The position numbers and the translations under genes are program-made. The notes beneath the pieces were generated by a model. It was not told where the DNA came from. It searched no databases and saw only the letters and a list, made by a program, of their open reading frames with translations. Shown here piece by piece: positions 62,259 to 64,000 of a DNA stretch of 64,000 nucleotides. Origin of the DNA: Pseudomonas sp. SCB32 (GTDB lineage: Bacteria > Pseudomonadota > Gammaproteobacteria > Pseudomonadales > Pseudomonadaceae); contig NZ_CP045118.1 of NCBI RefSeq assembly GCF_009189165.1, positions 3,906,001-3,970,000 on the forward strand, given 5' to 3'. The first letter of the stretch is position 1; each line of letters begins with the position of its first letter.

Positions 62259-63344
62259 GTGGAGCGACAGCCCCAACTTCGTGCCATCGGCATCGGCAAG
62301 AGCTACGGCAGTTTCAACGCGCTGGACGCAGTGTCCATCGACATCCAGCAAGGCGAGTTCCTTACCCTCCTCGGCCCGTCCGGCTCGGGCAAGACCACCT
62401 TCCTGATGATCCTCGCCGGCTTCCAGGACCCGTCCCGCGGCAAGCTGGAAGAAGGCGGCGTCGACATCACCCGGCGCCCCGCCGAAAAGCGCAACTTCGG
62501 CATGGTGTTCCAGGGCTACGCCCTGTTCCCGCACATGACCATCGAGGACAACGTCGCCTTCCCGCTGAAGATTCGCGGCGTGAAGACCGAGGAGCGCAAC
62601 CGCCGCGTGCGCCGCATGCTCGAAGTGGTCGGCCTGGGCGAGCATCTGGGCAAGCGCCCCGGCGAGCTCTCCGGCGGCCAGCAGCAACGCGTGGCCATTG
62701 CCCGCGCCCTTGTGTTCGAGCCGGACATGCTGCTCCTCGACGAACCCCTCTCGGCGCTGGACAAGAACCTGCGCGAGCAGCTGCAGGCGGAACTGCAGCG
62801 CATCCACCGCCAGGTTGGCACCACCTTCGTCTTCGTCACCCACGACCAGAACGAAGCCCTCGCCCTGTCCACCCGCATTGCCATCTTCAACCGTGGCCAA
62901 CTGGCCCAGGTCGATGACCCGCAGACCATCTACAACCAGCCGAACAACCGCTTCGTCGCCGAGTTCCTCGGCAAGATGAACCTGTTCCCACTGACCCAGG
63001 TGGGCCGTGCCGGTGAGCTGGCCTGCGGGCGCTACGGCGAAGCCGAGCTGCGCGCCGAATACTCGCCCGCCATGCAGGCCGCCGCCCCGCTGCTGGCGGT
63101 GCGTCCGGAGCACATGCAATTGCACAGCGTGCCGCCGACCACCGCTGGCCACAACGTGGTGCAGGCCGTGCTCACCGCCAAGACCTACCAGGGCGCCAGC
63201 ACCGAGCTGGGCCTGGCCACCGCCGCCGAGGGCGCTCTGCCCATGAGCCTGGCGGTGCACGCCGACCACCAGGCCTCGCGCCTGGAGCACGGCGCCAAGG
63301 TCTGGCTGAGCTGGCCCATCGAGAAAAGTTTGCTGCTGGCCTGA
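62259..63344 (+). CDS. Polyamine-type ABC transporter ATPase (PotA-like)
   Basis: 361 residues from a GTG at 62259 with GAGG 8 nt upstream. Walker A GPSGSGKTTFL, Q-loop VFQGYALFPHM, signature LSGGQQQRVAIARAL, Walker B MLLLDEPLSALD, switch FVTHDQNEALA. The C-terminal TOBE-like domain (from about 270) is the regulatory part found in PotA/MalK-type ATPases. Energises the importer whose binding protein follows. Confidence 0.92.
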   Translation: MERQPQLRAIGIGKSYGSFNALDAVSIDIQQGEFLTLLGPSGSGKTTFLMILAGFQDPSRGKLEEGGVDITRRPAEKRNFGMVFQGYALFPHMTIEDNVAFPLKIRGVKTEERNRRVRRMLEVVGLGEHLGKRPGELSGGQQQRVAIARALVFEPDMLLLDEPLSALDKNLREQLQAELQRIHRQVGTTFVFVTHDQNEALALSTRIAIFNRGQLAQVDDPQTIYNQPNNRFVAEFLGKMNLFPLTQVGRAGELACGRYGEAELRAEYSPAMQAAAPLLAVRPEHMQLHSVPPTTAGHNVVQAVLTAKTYQGASTELGLATAAEGALPMSLAVHADHQASRLEHGAKVWLSWPIEKSLLLA

Positions 63345-63400
63345 GCCACCGAACGCGTTCGTTTCCTTTTCGTCATCCCTTCCGACCGGGAGCTGCACTC

Positions 63401-64000
63401 ATGTTCAATCCGCATCAGCAAGACTGCATCGAAGTCCTCATCGAAAAGACCCGCCGCGGGCAGATCGACCGCCGCACCTTCCTCAAGGGCATGGGCCTGA
63501 TGGCGGCCCTGCCGCTGGCCCTGCGCAGTGGCGTCAGCTTCGCCACCGGCGACAAGCCGCTGGTGGTGGTGAACTGGGGCGGTGACGCGATAAAGGCATT
63601 CGGCAAGGCCTGGACCGAAGGCTTCTCCAAGGCCACCGGCATCCCGACCAAGATCGACGGCAGCGGCCCCACCGAAGGTGCCATCCGCACCCAGCTGTCC
63701 AGCGGCCGGGTGAGCTGGGACGTGGTCGACGCGGAAAGTTCGGTCCTGCAGATCCTCGGCAAGGAAGGCCTGGTGCAGCCCATCGACTACAACGTGGTCT
63801 CCAAGGACAAGGTGCTGCCGGGCTTCGCCTACGAATACGGCATCGCCGACTACATGCTCAGCTACGTGATCGCCTACGACAGCCAGCGCTTCGGCGACAA
63901 GGCGCCCAAGACCTGGGCGGACTTCTGGGACGTGAAGACCTTCCCCGGCAAGCGCACCCTCTACAAGTGGATGAACGGCATGCTGGAGGCCGCGCTGCTG
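63401..64000 (+). CDS. Polyamine-type substrate-binding protein, truncated by window end
   Basis: 200 codons visible; the gene continues beyond 64000. GGGAG lies about 11 nt before the ATG. A twin-arginine signal (DRRTFLKGMGLMAALPLALR) implies Tat export, unlike Sec-exported PotD. The mature start LVVVNWGGDAIKAFGKAWTE and YEYGIADYMLSYVIAYD match PotD/SpuD-type binding proteins. Permease genes are expected downstream. Confidence 0.9.
   Translation, partial: MFNPHQQDCIEVLIEKTRRGQIDRRTFLKGMGLMAALPLALRSGVSFATGDKPLVVVNWGGDAIKAFGKAWTEGFSKATGIPTKIDGSGPTEGAIRTQLSSGRVSWDVVDAESSVLQILGKEGLVQPIDYNVVSKDKVLPGFAYEYGIADYMLSYVIAYDSQRFGDKAPKTWADFWDVKTFPGKRTLYKWMNGMLEAALL

Overview
The window is about 64 kb of a high-GC gammaproteobacterial chromosome. 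Gene content, Shine-Dalgarno usage, an MvaT/MvaU-type H-NS analogue, an AceF with an Azotobacter/Pseudomonas-type active site and typical REP-like repeats all point to Pseudomonas, probably a relative of the P. aeruginosa/nitroreducens/citronellolis group. This assignment is by protein recognition, not by alignment. No rRNA, tRNA or CRISPR array was seen.

Layout. 1-2,380 is an accessory patch: the 3' end of an hxsA-type His-Xaa-Ser repeat gene, a small CxxC/membrane protein, an MvaU-like nucleoid protein, and a broken inositol-monophosphatase gene cut by an IS30-type transposase remnant. 2,381-15,775 is a fimbrial locus. A BvgS-like hybrid sensor kinase, an EAL response regulator and a divergent NarL/FixJ-type response regulator precede a nine-gene chaperone-usher operon in the order pilin, pilin, usher, chaperone, four pilins, tip-like protein (the Pap order). 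A 14-bp palindrome recurs upstream of the regulators and of the first pilin. 15,834-20,761 holds a LysR regulator divergent from an NCS1 permease, nitrilase, small membrane protein, glyoxalase remnant and GST. 20,929-25,242 is a lower-GC insert: LysR, class II aldolase, amino-acid-type binding protein, and a natural permease-ATPase fusion. It is followed by decayed fragments (alcohol dehydrogenase-like, LysR) around a tautomerase gene.

26,622-32,157 carries stress and metabolism singletons: an alpha/beta hydrolase with a disrupted signal peptide, Ohr, a short AraC protein, a GNAT, an NTF2-like protein, an SDR and an HTH regulator. 32,603-38,576 has a diguanylate cyclase, small unknowns (one frameshifted), two YcaC-like hydrolases, a pirin and its divergent LysR regulator. 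38,660-43,939 is a compact operon: thermostable-hemolysin-family protein, AMP-dependent ligase, a TenA-like stub and an SDR, followed by a two-component system. It resembles an uncharacterised biosynthetic unit. 44,300-48,837 holds Nudix, periplasmic and phosphatase singletons, a PAS-GGDEF protein and an AT-rich O-acyltransferase.

49,113-53,707 is aceEF, whose E2 has three lipoyl domains. 53,810-55,862 is a BigR-type persulfide response operon: ArsR sensor, two YeeE/YedE half transporters and an ETHE1-like hydrolase. 56,022-57,405 pairs a MoaD/ThiS-like protein with a BNR-repeat protein. 57,999-64,000 is polyamine catabolism and uptake: gamma-glutamylpolyamine synthetase, FAD oxidase, LysR regulator, PotA-like ATPase and a Tat-exported PotD-like protein cut by the window end.
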